From JALJPB01 sp963933115 (GTDB taxonomy: Bacteria; Pseudomonadota; Gammaproteobacteria; Enterobacterales; Alteromonadaceae), in contig CAWVSL010000003.1 in assembly GCA_963933115.1 (NCBI GenBank), positions 1 to 64,000 on the forward strand: a stretch of 64,000 nucleotides of DNA. The letters run 5' to 3'. The position numbers and the translations under genes are program-made. Of the stretch, positions 9,285-17,285 are shown one piece after another (position 1 is the first letter of the stretch; each line of letters begins with the position of its first letter). Below the pieces are notes generated by a model, which made no database searches, was not told the origin of the DNA, and saw nothing but the letters and a program-made list of their open reading frames with translations.

Positions 9285-9481
9285 GCTTTGACCTTATCTA
9301 AATTTATATAAAGACTAAGTGCGAATATCTTTATTGACGAAACCAATAGAAACCCTGGGAAATAAATCAGCATCAGATAGTCTTTTTCGCTGGGTAAGTT
9401 CAGAAGTATAGCAATAAATAAAAGCGTGACTACTTTATTTACTAAACTTTTGGTACAAGGCTGAATGCGTCTTAAAGGTAC
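9281..9481 (-). other. Possible small membrane-protein frame or gene remnant
   Basis: On the minus strand an open frame of 66 codons runs to a TGA at 9283-9281, which overlaps the TTG start of the 440-residue gene (TTGA). The product would be hydrophobic: VVTLLFIAILLNLPSE, then LMLIYFPGFLLVSSIKIFA. It begins just after a TAA, and the only ATG is at codon 37, leaving 30 residues. Either a rare start is used or the 5' part is lost. The overlap hints at translational coupling, but the evidence is thin. Confidence 0.25.
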
Positions 9482-9620
9482 TTATAGTAGAGTTTGTGAG
9501 TGGTAAAATGAGTAGAAAACCATTGAAATGTAAATAAAATTTGCTCGCTATGCAAGACTTTGGGTCACGATATGTATTAAGGTATAAATATATTTACTGG
9601 CTGTAACGAGACGAGAACTA
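9285..9620. other. Intergenic gap before the M20 peptidase gene
   Basis: A 336-base gap between divergent genes. Its left part is covered by the doubtful small frame at 9281-9481. The right part is A+T rich and presumably holds the promoter of the M20 gene. No terminator or repeat is seen. Confidence 0.4.
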
Positions 9621-10943
9621 ATGAAAAAATTATTTACTTTAGCACTAATAAGCTCTGCAGTTGCTTTTAGTCCATTCGCTTTTTCTTCATCGACTAGCGA
9701 TAAAATCGACAAAGATTATCAGCAACATCTAGGTCCGCTATGGGATCATTTCCACCAAAACCCAGAGCTTTCATTGATGGAATTTAAAACGGCTAAACGC
9801 CTTGCCACCGAATTACGTACTGTTGGTTTTACTGTTACAGAAAATGTTGGCGGTACCGGTATTGTTGCGCTAATGAAAAATGGTGAAGGTCCCACTGTGA
9901 TGGTTCGTGCTGATATGGATGGCTTACCTGTTATTGAAACGTCAGGCTTAACGAATGCATCCACAGTCATAACGAAAGATTGGAACGGTAAAGAGGTCGG
10001 TGTTATGCATGCCTGTGGTCATGATGTGCATATTACTAGTTTAGTTGGGACGGCTAGGCATATGGCTTCAATTAAAAGTCAGTGGTCTGGCACTTTAATG
10101 CTTATTGGCCAGCCAGCAGAAGAGATGGGCCCAGGTGCATCAGCGATGATGGCTGACAACCTTTGGCAACGTTTTGGCAAACCCGATTATGCTTTTGCCT
10201 TTCATGTAGGTTCAGGAATTGAGGCAGGAAAAATCGTTGTCGATGAAGGTTCACCATACGCCGGTGCCGATACCGTTGATATTATAGTACATGGTATTGG
10301 TGCCCATGGCGCTTATCCTCACCGTGGTAAAGATCCCATCGTAATTGGCGCACAGATAGTCAATAATTTACAGACCATTATCAGTAGAGAATTAGCGCCT
10401 CGCTATCCTGGCGTTATTACCGTAGGGTCTTTTCATGCGGGTACTAAACACAACATTATTTCTGACCGAGCACATTTACAGTTAACGGTCAGAAGCTTAA
10501 CACCAGAGGTACGTGAGCAGTTGTTGTCGGCAATAAAACGCATTGCTATTGGTACAGCTCGCACAGCAGGTATGCCAGAAGATAAACTCCCCGAAGTTAA
10601 CGTCAGTGAGTTTGCTTATCCGCCAACATTTAATGACAAAGCCTTAGCTAAACGTTTAAAAGAGGTCTTAACAGATAAAATGGGTGACTTAGCGCTAATT
10701 GAACCGAGCGCAACAGGTATGGGCGCTGAAGACTTTGGTTTCTTTACGACCAAACCTTATATCCCTAGCGTTTATTTTGGCGTAGGTGGTACACCAGCAG
10801 CAGACTTTAAACGTGAAGCAGAAGGTGGTGCAGCCGTACCTAGCCATCACAGTCCTTTATTTAAAATAACACCTGAGCCTGCGGTAAAAGCCGGTGTTGA
10901 AGCTACAGTTCATGCGTTACTAGATATAATGAACAAGCAATAA
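9621..10943 (+). CDS. Exported M20 family amidohydrolase / peptidase
   Basis: A 440-residue metal-dependent amidohydrolase of the M20D group (hippurate hydrolase, aminoacylase, IAA-amide hydrolase type). A signal peptide covers residues 1-23. Metal-site segments seen are DMDGLPVIE, HACGHDVHI, PAEEMGPGA and the later AFHVGSG; the dimerisation domain starts near GIGAHGAYPHRGKDP, and ATGMGAEDFGFF is the last ligand segment. It probably removes acyl groups from amino acids or short peptides in the periplasm. It is monocistronic, with a terminator 30 bases after the stop. The exact substrate cannot be told from sequence. Confidence 0.88.
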   Translation: MKKLFTLALISSAVAFSPFAFSSSTSDKIDKDYQQHLGPLWDHFHQNPELSLMEFKTAKRLATELRTVGFTVTENVGGTGIVALMKNGEGPTVMVRADMDGLPVIETSGLTNASTVITKDWNGKEVGVMHACGHDVHITSLVGTARHMASIKSQWSGTLMLIGQPAEEMGPGASAMMADNLWQRFGKPDYAFAFHVGSGIEAGKIVVDEGSPYAGADTVDIIVHGIGAHGAYPHRGKDPIVIGAQIVNNLQTIISRELAPRYPGVITVGSFHAGTKHNIISDRAHLQLTVRSLTPEVREQLLSAIKRIAIGTARTAGMPEDKLPEVNVSEFAYPPTFNDKALAKRLKEVLTDKMGDLALIEPSATGMGAEDFGFFTTKPYIPSVYFGVGGTPAADFKREAEGGAAVPSHHSPLFKITPEPAVKAGVEATVHALLDIMNKQ

Positions 10944-10973
10944 TAAAAGAGTGGCTTCAACCGCTGTGTATAT

Positions 10974-11004
10974 AAAGCCGTCAAATTAAACGGCTTTTAA
11001 TTTT
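10974..11004 (+). terminator. Terminator after the M20 peptidase gene
   Basis: AAAGCCGT and ACGGCTTT form an 8-bp stem with an 8-base loop, followed by TAATTTTAA. It lies 30 bases after the stop. Confidence 0.65.
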
Positions 11005-11137
11005 AACGTTAAACCATCAATGACAGGCATGTTGGAGACGATATCCAATTTGAGATGTTGGCTCACCTATTTCCACTTAAAATTAAACGCTTATTTCACC
11101 TTGGCTTGCCCTAGTGAAATAAGCGAGCTAAACAAGT

Positions 11138-12772
11138 TTAGCGTTTAAACTCAGATGTTTTACTCCATTGAGGCCAAACATTTTCTTTAGATAGCTGATA
11201 ACCAATAGCATAGAATGCTTGTATGTCTTCAACAGCGCCAGACATATCCCAAGCGTCATTATATTCATCACATAGATTGTGGTAACACTCGCCTAAACGT
11301 TCATTTAGTTTTGCACGTAATACTTTAGTGGCTTCGTCAGCTGGTGTGGTACCACTTTTAGCGTATAGTGCTGGAATACCAATGTTAGCAAAAGCAAAAT
11401 GATCAGAGCGGTAGTAAATACCTGCAGCAGGACGAGGGTCACCGGCAATGATACGACCTTGCTTTTTCGCTGCTGTTTTAAGAAAGTTATCCAACTCTGA
11501 CTGACCTAAGCCATAAACAGACACGTCACTACTGCGACCATTAACACCTAAGGCATCCATATTAATATTGGCGACTGTTTTAGCGGCAGGAATAATGGGA
11601 TTAGCTGCGTAATACTTAGAGCCTAATAAGCCTTGTTCTTCGGCTGTTACCGCCATAATAGTAATAGAGCGTTCCGGTGCAACAGGGAGTTTAGCAAATG
11701 CCTCCGCTACCTCGATAAGTGCACCTGTACCTGATGCATTGTCTACTGCACCGTTATACACTTGATCACCCGTTAGGCTAGTATCTTTACCTAAGTGATC
11801 CCAGTGTGCGGTATAAAGAATATGCTCATCAGGCTTACTGCTACCCGGTAAAGTTGCGATAAAGTTATATGATACCGACTCTTTTACCGTATTATTCACC
11901 GTAATAGACGCGTTTAAATTGCCCATATCGATATGATAACTTCCCTTGGCGGCCTCAATTTTGGCTTGCTCAAAGTTTAAGCCAGCGTTAGCAAACAACT
12001 CTTTCGCGACCTCGCTATTTACCCAGCCTTCAACAGCAACACGGCCTTTATTTAAATCCTCACGAACGAAACCAAACTGAGGGCCAGTCCAAGAATGTTC
12101 AACTACCGACCAGTTGTATGATGCGGGCGCTGTTTCATGAATAATAATGGCACCTTCAGCTCCCTGACGACTCGCTTCTTCATATTTGTATGTCCAACGA
12201 CCGTAATAAGTCATGGCATTACCATTAAATAGTGCTGGATCTTGAGTGGCAAAGCCAGGGTCGTTAACCAAGATAACCACTGTTTTCCCTTTAACGTTTA
12301 AGCCCTCGTAATCGTTCCAGTTGTATTCAGGTGCATTAACACCGTAGCCAACAAAAACTAACTCAGAGTCTTTAAGTTGTTCAAAGTCACTAATACGGCT
12401 AGAGCCCATCACCATTTCGGGTCCGTATTGATAGTCTTTATCACCAATGGATAGTGTCATGTCTGGTGATGCCTCAATCGACACCATAGGTACGGCTTGT
12501 AAGAAGCTATCACCGTTGCCGGGCTTAAAACCAACCGCGGTTAATTGTTGGGTTAGGTAGCCAAGCGTCAACTCTTCTCCTTTGCTTGACGGTGCACGTC
12601 CTTCAAATTTATCTGAAGAAAGCACTTTAATATGATTAATGAGTTGTTCTTTATTAATGCTTTGATAACTCGCCGATACATCTGTTGCTGTATTTGTTGT
12701 TGCAACCTCATTAGTGCCACAGCCACTTAATAGAGCAAAGGTAAGTAAGGTTAAACCGATTATTTTTTTCAT
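11138..12772 (-). CDS. M28 family lipoprotein aminopeptidase with PA domain
   Basis: A 544-residue exported peptidase. The N-terminus is a lipoprotein signal with lipobox LLSGC, so the mature protein should be lipid-anchored. A protease-associated (PA) insert lies around residues 120-260. The M28 zinc-site segments follow: HWDHLG, GAVDNASGTGALIEV, TAEEQGLLGS, NINMDALG and YRSDHFAFANIGIP. Predicted to release N-terminal residues from peptides at the cell envelope, feeding amino acid uptake in a marine heterotroph. It is transcribed alone. The ligand set appears complete. Confidence 0.9.
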   Translation of the reverse strand: MKKIIGLTLLTFALLSGCGTNEVATTNTATDVSASYQSINKEQLINHIKVLSSDKFEGRAPSSKGEELTLGYLTQQLTAVGFKPGNGDSFLQAVPMVSIEASPDMTLSIGDKDYQYGPEMVMGSSRISDFEQLKDSELVFVGYGVNAPEYNWNDYEGLNVKGKTVVILVNDPGFATQDPALFNGNAMTYYGRWTYKYEEASRQGAEGAIIIHETAPASYNWSVVEHSWTGPQFGFVREDLNKGRVAVEGWVNSEVAKELFANAGLNFEQAKIEAAKGSYHIDMGNLNASITVNNTVKESVSYNFIATLPGSSKPDEHILYTAHWDHLGKDTSLTGDQVYNGAVDNASGTGALIEVAEAFAKLPVAPERSITIMAVTAEEQGLLGSKYYAANPIIPAAKTVANINMDALGVNGRSSDVSVYGLGQSELDNFLKTAAKKQGRIIAGDPRPAAGIYYRSDHFAFANIGIPALYAKSGTTPADEATKVLRAKLNERLGECYHNLCDEYNDAWDMSGAVEDIQAFYAIGYQLSKENVWPQWSKTSEFKR

Positions 12773-13247
12773 TTTTTATTCTTTTATTGAGAATGACGCC
12801 TGATTATAAACAGATCTTGGCATACTTAGGTACCTTTACTTGTTAAAAAGCCGTTTAGTTAATAGGTGAAAAATAATGATATCGGAATCAGATAAATGAA
12901 ATAAAAGCACAGGACAGGAATAAAGTTAATGAAAATAAACCCGATTAAAAAAAATAAAACGCAGTACAAAAAAATGTTTATTCTACTCGTTTTATTGGGA
13001 TTTAATCAGTCAGTAACTGCTTAAGACTATAACGTTACCGCTGTCAAAAGCATACTAAAGAGCTATTATTGTGGCCGCATAATATGACTTAAGTGACCAT
13101 TTAATTATTTCTACCATACAGCATCTTTATCGTTCTAATTAACATGGCAGGATACATCCGCTAAACAATTAGGGTTATCCGCAGGATCATAGGCAAGAAT
13201 CGGTTAGCACAAATCAGATTTTTTTTACTCTAATTATCTTTTGTCAA
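12773..13247. other. Intergenic gap with an orphan signal-peptide frame
   Basis: A 475-base gap between two minus-strand genes. The only gene-like element is the short plus-strand frame at 12929-13024. No strong terminator follows the YhiN-like gene on the minus strand. Confidence 0.4.
12929..13024 (+). pseudogene. Signal-peptide-like short frame, possible gene remnant
   Basis: An ATG with a good ribosome site (AGGAA 8 bases upstream) opens a 31-residue frame: a basic start, then KKMFILLVLLGFNQSVTA, which is a normal signal peptide with a VTA cleavage motif. A TAA stop comes directly at the cleavage point. The same frame stays open for 20 more codons, to a TGA at 13085-13087. This looks like a secreted-protein gene cut short by a nonsense change and decay, or a tiny secreted or leader peptide. 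Confidence 0.35.
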
Positions 13248-14429
13248 CTACATACTTTGGCCACAAGCCAAACCACTGGCCCAAGCAAATTGAAAATTAT
13301 AGCCGCCGAGCCAGCCAGTAACATCAATTACTTCACCAATAAAGTATAAGCCAGCAGACTTTTTAGCTTCAAAAGTTTTAGAGGATAATTCATCGGTATT
13401 AACACCACCTAAAGTCACTTCTGCCGTTCGGTAACCTTCCGTACCATTAGGTTTTATTTGCCACGCGTGTATATATTGGCTCAATGCCACTATTTCAGCA
13501 TGGTCGAGTTGGTTAATATTTTTATCCGGAATATCGTTACTGGTAATTAACGACTCAATGAAGCGTTTGGGTAATATTGTTGATAACTGATTTTTTAATG
13601 ATTTTTGCCCTTGATTGACTCGCCAATCACTAATGAGGACATCCAGACTTTTTCCAGGTAATAAATTGATAGTAACTGCTTGGCCTGCACGCCAAAAAGA
13701 CGATATTTGTAAAATGGCGGGGCCTGATAAACCTCGGTGGGTAAAGAGGATGTTTTCTTTAAATGTTGTGCCATCATCACTAAACACTTCGGTCGGTATA
13801 CTGATGCCAGACAAACCATCAAAACGGCTTTTATCGTGGTCGTGTAAGGTAAAAGGCACTAATGCCGGTGTTGTTGGTAAGATGTTTAAACCAAATTGTT
13901 CAGCAATTTTATAGCCAATCGGGCTTGCGCCTAGCTTGGGCATAGTTAAACCGCCAGAGGCGACCACAAGCGAGGTACAGGTGTAAGTTTCGCTGGTAGT
14001 TTTTACCTGGTAGCCTGACGCTGTTTTGCTAACGGCGATGACTTCATTGCGCAGGCGAACGTCAACACCGGCCCAATCACACTCGGTCATCAATACATTT
14101 ACAATATCTTTGGCGCTGTCGTCGCAAAATAATTGGCCCAAGGTTTTGTGGTGATAATTGACCCCATGACGCTCTACTAATTCGATAAAGTCTTGCGCGG
14201 AATAACGACTTAACGCTGACTTGGCAAAGTGTGGGTTGTCACAAATATAATGTTCAGCGCGAGCGTTTTCATTGGTGAAGTTACAACGGCCACCACCACT
14301 GATCAGTATTTTGCGGCCAGGTTTTTTGCCCATATCAACGACAACAACTTTTTTTCCTTTATAACCGGCTGTTGCAGCGCACATTAAACCTGCGGCACCT
14401 GCGCCAATAATTAATATGTCTACCTGCAA
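13248..14429 (-). CDS. yhiN: FAD/NAD(P)-dependent oxidoreductase, YhiN/HI0933 family
   Basis: A 393-residue flavoprotein of the HI0933/YhiN (BaiN-like) group. The N-terminus holds the dinucleotide fold IIGAGAAGLMCA and the family signature GRKILISGGGRCNFTN; ILFTHRGLSGPAILQISS and EVTLGGVNTDELSSKTFE are further family blocks. The C-terminal FAD-contact region is GLYFIGEVIDVTGWLGGYNFQFAWASG. The start is TTG: the nucleotide-binding strand begins at residue 3, so no later start is possible without loss. The physiological substrate is not established for this type. It appears to be monocistronic. Confidence 0.9.
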   Translation of the reverse strand: MQVDILIIGAGAAGLMCAATAGYKGKKVVVVDMGKKPGRKILISGGGRCNFTNENARAEHYICDNPHFAKSALSRYSAQDFIELVERHGVNYHHKTLGQLFCDDSAKDIVNVLMTECDWAGVDVRLRNEVIAVSKTASGYQVKTTSETYTCTSLVVASGGLTMPKLGASPIGYKIAEQFGLNILPTTPALVPFTLHDHDKSRFDGLSGISIPTEVFSDDGTTFKENILFTHRGLSGPAILQISSFWRAGQAVTINLLPGKSLDVLISDWRVNQGQKSLKNQLSTILPKRFIESLITSNDIPDKNINQLDHAEIVALSQYIHAWQIKPNGTEGYRTAEVTLGGVNTDELSSKTFEAKKSAGLYFIGEVIDVTGWLGGYNFQFAWASGLACGQSM

Positions 14430-14811
14430 AGTGTTTTCTCGCTGTTAAAAAATTAGTCGCTTATTATATCTTGATTGAACGCTAGGGTAAAAGTGTTGTT
14501 GATCAAAAAAAGTTTGATGGGCTAATGAGTTGGTAAGTTTGTTCATGCTATATTCATCTTGCAGCATCATTAACAGATATTTCTTGATATTAAGGACTTG
14601 TTTGTTAGACCAAGTCGGAAGAATTAAACTTTACATTAATTTTTGCATTTCGTTTTTTGACTCTTTCTGATGTTAATATAGGTCAGCCTCATCAATACAT
14701 AAGGTGCAGAGATTACCTATTCTACATAGGTATAAATGATACCTGGTCATTTTCAGACATAGTAAAAATAAAACCAGGTAAAAAGTTTGGACGGTTGTTT
14801 TATCGTCAGCT
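14430..14811. other. Intergenic gap with two inverted repeats
   Basis: A 382-base gap between two minus-strand genes. It carries TACCTAT-N5-ATAGGTA (14714-14732) and TACCTGGT-N25-ACCAGGTA (14740-14780). On the minus strand these lie downstream of the peroxiredoxin gene and may end its transcript, though neither has a clear T-run. No small gene is seen. Confidence 0.4.
14714..14780. repeat. Tandem inverted repeats after the peroxiredoxin gene
   Basis: Two neighbouring hairpins: a 7-bp stem with a 5-base loop (14714-14732) and an 8-bp stem with a 25-base loop (14740-14780). The first base runs of both are TACCT, so the arms are partly similar. They could be a weak terminator or protein sites. 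Confidence 0.4.
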
Positions 14812-15285
14812 TTATAGGTGACTTAAAATAAATTCAGCCTTACTTACTTCAAATTCATTGCCTTTTTCAACATATAAATGAGAAACCACGCCATTATCAA
14901 TCACCATAGCGTAACGCTGTGAACGAACACCACCAAAGGCGGCTGTGTCCATAGTTAACCCTAGAGCTTCGCTGTAACTACCGCTTCCGTCGGCCAACAT
15001 CATAATGTTGTCAGCATTTTGCGCTGCACCCCAAGCATTCATGACAAACGCATCATTGACGGATAAACAAATAATTTGGTCTACTCCTTTGGCTGCTAAC
15101 TGGTCTGCTAAAACCACATAACCGGGTAAATGTGACACTGAACACGTAGGTGTAAAGGCTCCAGGGACAGCAAATAACACGACTTTTTTATTGGCAAAAA
15201 GTTCAGTAGTTTTATGGGTGATCATGCTACCGTTGACTAATTGTGATAATTCGCCTGATGGCATTGGACTATTTTTTTCGATCAT
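14812..15285 (-). CDS. Peroxiredoxin, Prx5-like (redoxin)
   Basis: A 157-residue thiol peroxidase of the Prx5/AhpE-like atypical class. The peroxidatic cysteine is C48 within PGAFTPTC (41-48), the PxxxTxxC signature. SVNDAFVMNAWGAAQ is the conserved helix and RSQRYAMVIDNGVV holds the conserved arginine. It reduces hydrogen peroxide and organic peroxides, with glutathione or a glutaredoxin as likely reductant. There is no fused glutaredoxin domain. No second conserved cysteine is visible, so a 1-Cys mechanism is likely. It has its own ATG start and no operon partner. Confidence 0.92.
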   Translation of the reverse strand: MIEKNSPMPSGELSQLVNGSMITHKTTELFANKKVVLFAVPGAFTPTCSVSHLPGYVVLADQLAAKGVDQIICLSVNDAFVMNAWGAAQNADNIMMLADGSGSYSEALGLTMDTAAFGGVRSQRYAMVIDNGVVSHLYVEKGNEFEVSKAEFILSHL

Positions 15286-15554
15286 AAAATGCTTCTTATT
15301 TGAGTGTGAATGGTTTGATTCGTTAATTAACCAGCAGTGATATTGTTACCTTCTACTGATGTGTGCCCTTATCATAAATTATTTAACAATAAAGGGATGA
15401 CTGATGTCATATTAGGATATTGAGTGAGGTGATGCATCTATTTCTCAGTAAAATTTACAAATTAAAATTTCAGTTCGTACTCTGTTGTCAAGACAGTCGG
15501 TCAATGGAGTTAGCGCATCATTGGGTTATATTGCCAAAGGCTCATTTAATGGGC

Positions 15555-16352
15555 TTATTGATTGTTTTTAGGAATGGCTTGATTAACATAGACATCAAAA
15601 CGATTTTTTTTCATCTTAATACTCGTTGACGGTACCTTGCCATTCAATGGCGGCGCATAACTTGGTCGCTTGACGACGACACGATATTTGGCAAGCTTAA
15701 GTGCGGGTTCAAGTAAGTCATCGGCATCAAGGTCTTCACCGACGAGTGATTGAAATACTCGCATTTCTTTTTTCACTAATGCGGACTTTTCACGATGTGG
15801 ATACATAGGATCGAGATAAATAACATCTGGTGGCTGAGCCAACTCAATGTTTTGAAGGGTAGAGCCATGAATTAACGTAATATTGTCAGTAATTAATGGG
15901 CCTATTTCACTATTGAGCTTGCCACGTTCAATGCCATCATGAAGTAGGGCTGCCACTATTGGCATCCGCTCCATTAAGGTCACTTTACAGCCTAAGCCCG
16001 CTAATAAAAAACCATCTCGACCTAAGCCGGCAGTAGCGTCTAAAACATGTGGGGTAAAACCATGTTTTAGACCAATGGCTTTAGCAATATCTTGCCCTCG
16101 GCCACCACCAAACTTACGACGATGAGCAACGGCGCCGTCAACAAAGTCTACTTTAATCGCACCTAATTTAGGCTCATCAAGTTTGCAAAGCTCTAAAAAC
16201 TGATCGTTTACTTGCAATAAAAAGGTCAATTCTTTGTAACGACTTGCGGCCTGGCAATCACCTATATAGGGTAACTTCCACTTTGCAGCAATTCTTTTTG
16301 CTTGATTAGCATCTGATGAGTGAACATAAGCCACAGCGATATTTGGAGTCAT
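15555..16352 (-). CDS. rsmJ: 16S rRNA (guanine-1516-N2)-methyltransferase
   Basis: A 265-residue SAM-dependent methyltransferase of the RsmJ (YhiQ) family, which modifies G1516 of 16S rRNA in the small subunit. The SAM-binding motif is LDATAGLGRDGFLLAGLG, followed by TLMER. The catalytic motif is YLDPMYPHREKSALVKKEM, and RVVVKRPSYAPPL is the last conserved block. The length fits the family. In many gammaproteobacteria rsmJ follows prlC; here a glycosylase-like gene lies between them. The gap to that gene is about 225 bases, so co-transcription is not certain. Confidence 0.94.
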   Translation of the reverse strand: MTPNIAVAYVHSSDANQAKRIAAKWKLPYIGDCQAASRYKELTFLLQVNDQFLELCKLDEPKLGAIKVDFVDGAVAHRRKFGGGRGQDIAKAIGLKHGFTPHVLDATAGLGRDGFLLAGLGCKVTLMERMPIVAALLHDGIERGKLNSEIGPLITDNITLIHGSTLQNIELAQPPDVIYLDPMYPHREKSALVKKEMRVFQSLVGEDLDADDLLEPALKLAKYRVVVKRPSYAPPLNGKVPSTSIKMKKNRFDVYVNQAIPKNNQ

Positions 16353-16577
16353 TGTGTTGAATTTAATAGCGAAGAATCAATACAGAGATAATAACAGAGA
16401 GGAGAATAGGGCCACTAATTATTTTAGCGACTATTTGCAAAAACATTTTTTGAGTCGTCAATGATAATAACTCAGTTATCAGTCTGAGTTAAATTCTTTA
16501 GCAGGGTAATAAAGCGTCCTTAACTATCAGCTGAAATTTAAGGACGCAAAATTGATTAAACAAGGATTGCCGTGGGT

Positions 16578-17285
16578 CTATGCCGCATGAATATGATTAT
16601 CACCGGTAGCGAAAGCGATGAGACGACTTAATTGGCTCAAGGATAAATCACATTCTTGTTGCCATTGATTAAAGCTGGTTTGAATAGCCAATAAACTTTT
16701 TTTACTTTGTATACCGCCATCAATAATATGGTGAGCTCGAAAGTATGCTTCAATATCTCGTGTTAATAAAAAAGTGTCCTTACCTAAGGCTCTTAAGGCG
16801 TAAGGTCCGGTGTTTCCGCCTAATCGTTGACCATTTTTCTTCAAATAATCCCATAAACCAATAAGATTATCACTGGGCCAATTAGCCAAAAACTCACTGA
16901 AGCTATGGCCATTTTGTTGTTCTTCAAAGATCATTTGAGCATTGGCTTTAATGGTTTTTACTTTATTATAATTACGGATGATTTTTGGATCTGCTGCCTT
17001 TCGTTCCATCATTTCTTCTGGCATCATTAAGACTTTAGCAATGTTGAAATTAAAAAAGCTGTCTTCAAAATTGGCCCATTTGTTTTCTACCACCCGCCAA
17101 ACAAAACCAGATTGGAACACTTTTTTACTAAAAGCGGATAAAATACGGTCATCGCCAAGTGATGTTATTGTTTGACGGTGGTTTTCATAGCCCAATAAAT
17201 GTTGCAGAGCCTTTGTACCACCTTTACGAACCGCAGCGCGCTGATACAAACTATCAAATGATTCTAAAACGCCATTATTCTCCAT
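16578..17285 (-). CDS. DNA-3-methyladenine glycosylase I-like protein
   Basis: A 235-residue protein similar in outline to the Tag family (HhH-GPD superfamily) that removes 3-methyladenine from DNA. Features seen: SKKVFQSGFVWRVVENKWANFEDSFFNF, then KAADPKIIRNYNKVKTIKANAQMI, and the GGNTGPYALRALGKDTFLLTRD segment. The cysteines of the classical Tag zinc snap are absent, so this is a divergent, zinc-free branch whose activity is inferred. The start overlaps the end of prlC by 11 bases, so the two are translationally coupled. Confidence 0.75.
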   Translation of the reverse strand: MENNGVLESFDSLYQRAAVRKGGTKALQHLLGYENHRQTITSLGDDRILSAFSKKVFQSGFVWRVVENKWANFEDSFFNFNIAKVLMMPEEMMERKAADPKIIRNYNKVKTIKANAQMIFEEQQNGHSFSEFLANWPSDNLIGLWDYLKKNGQRLGGNTGPYALRALGKDTFLLTRDIEAYFRAHHIIDGGIQSKKSLLAIQTSFNQWQQECDLSLSQLSRLIAFATGDNHIHAA

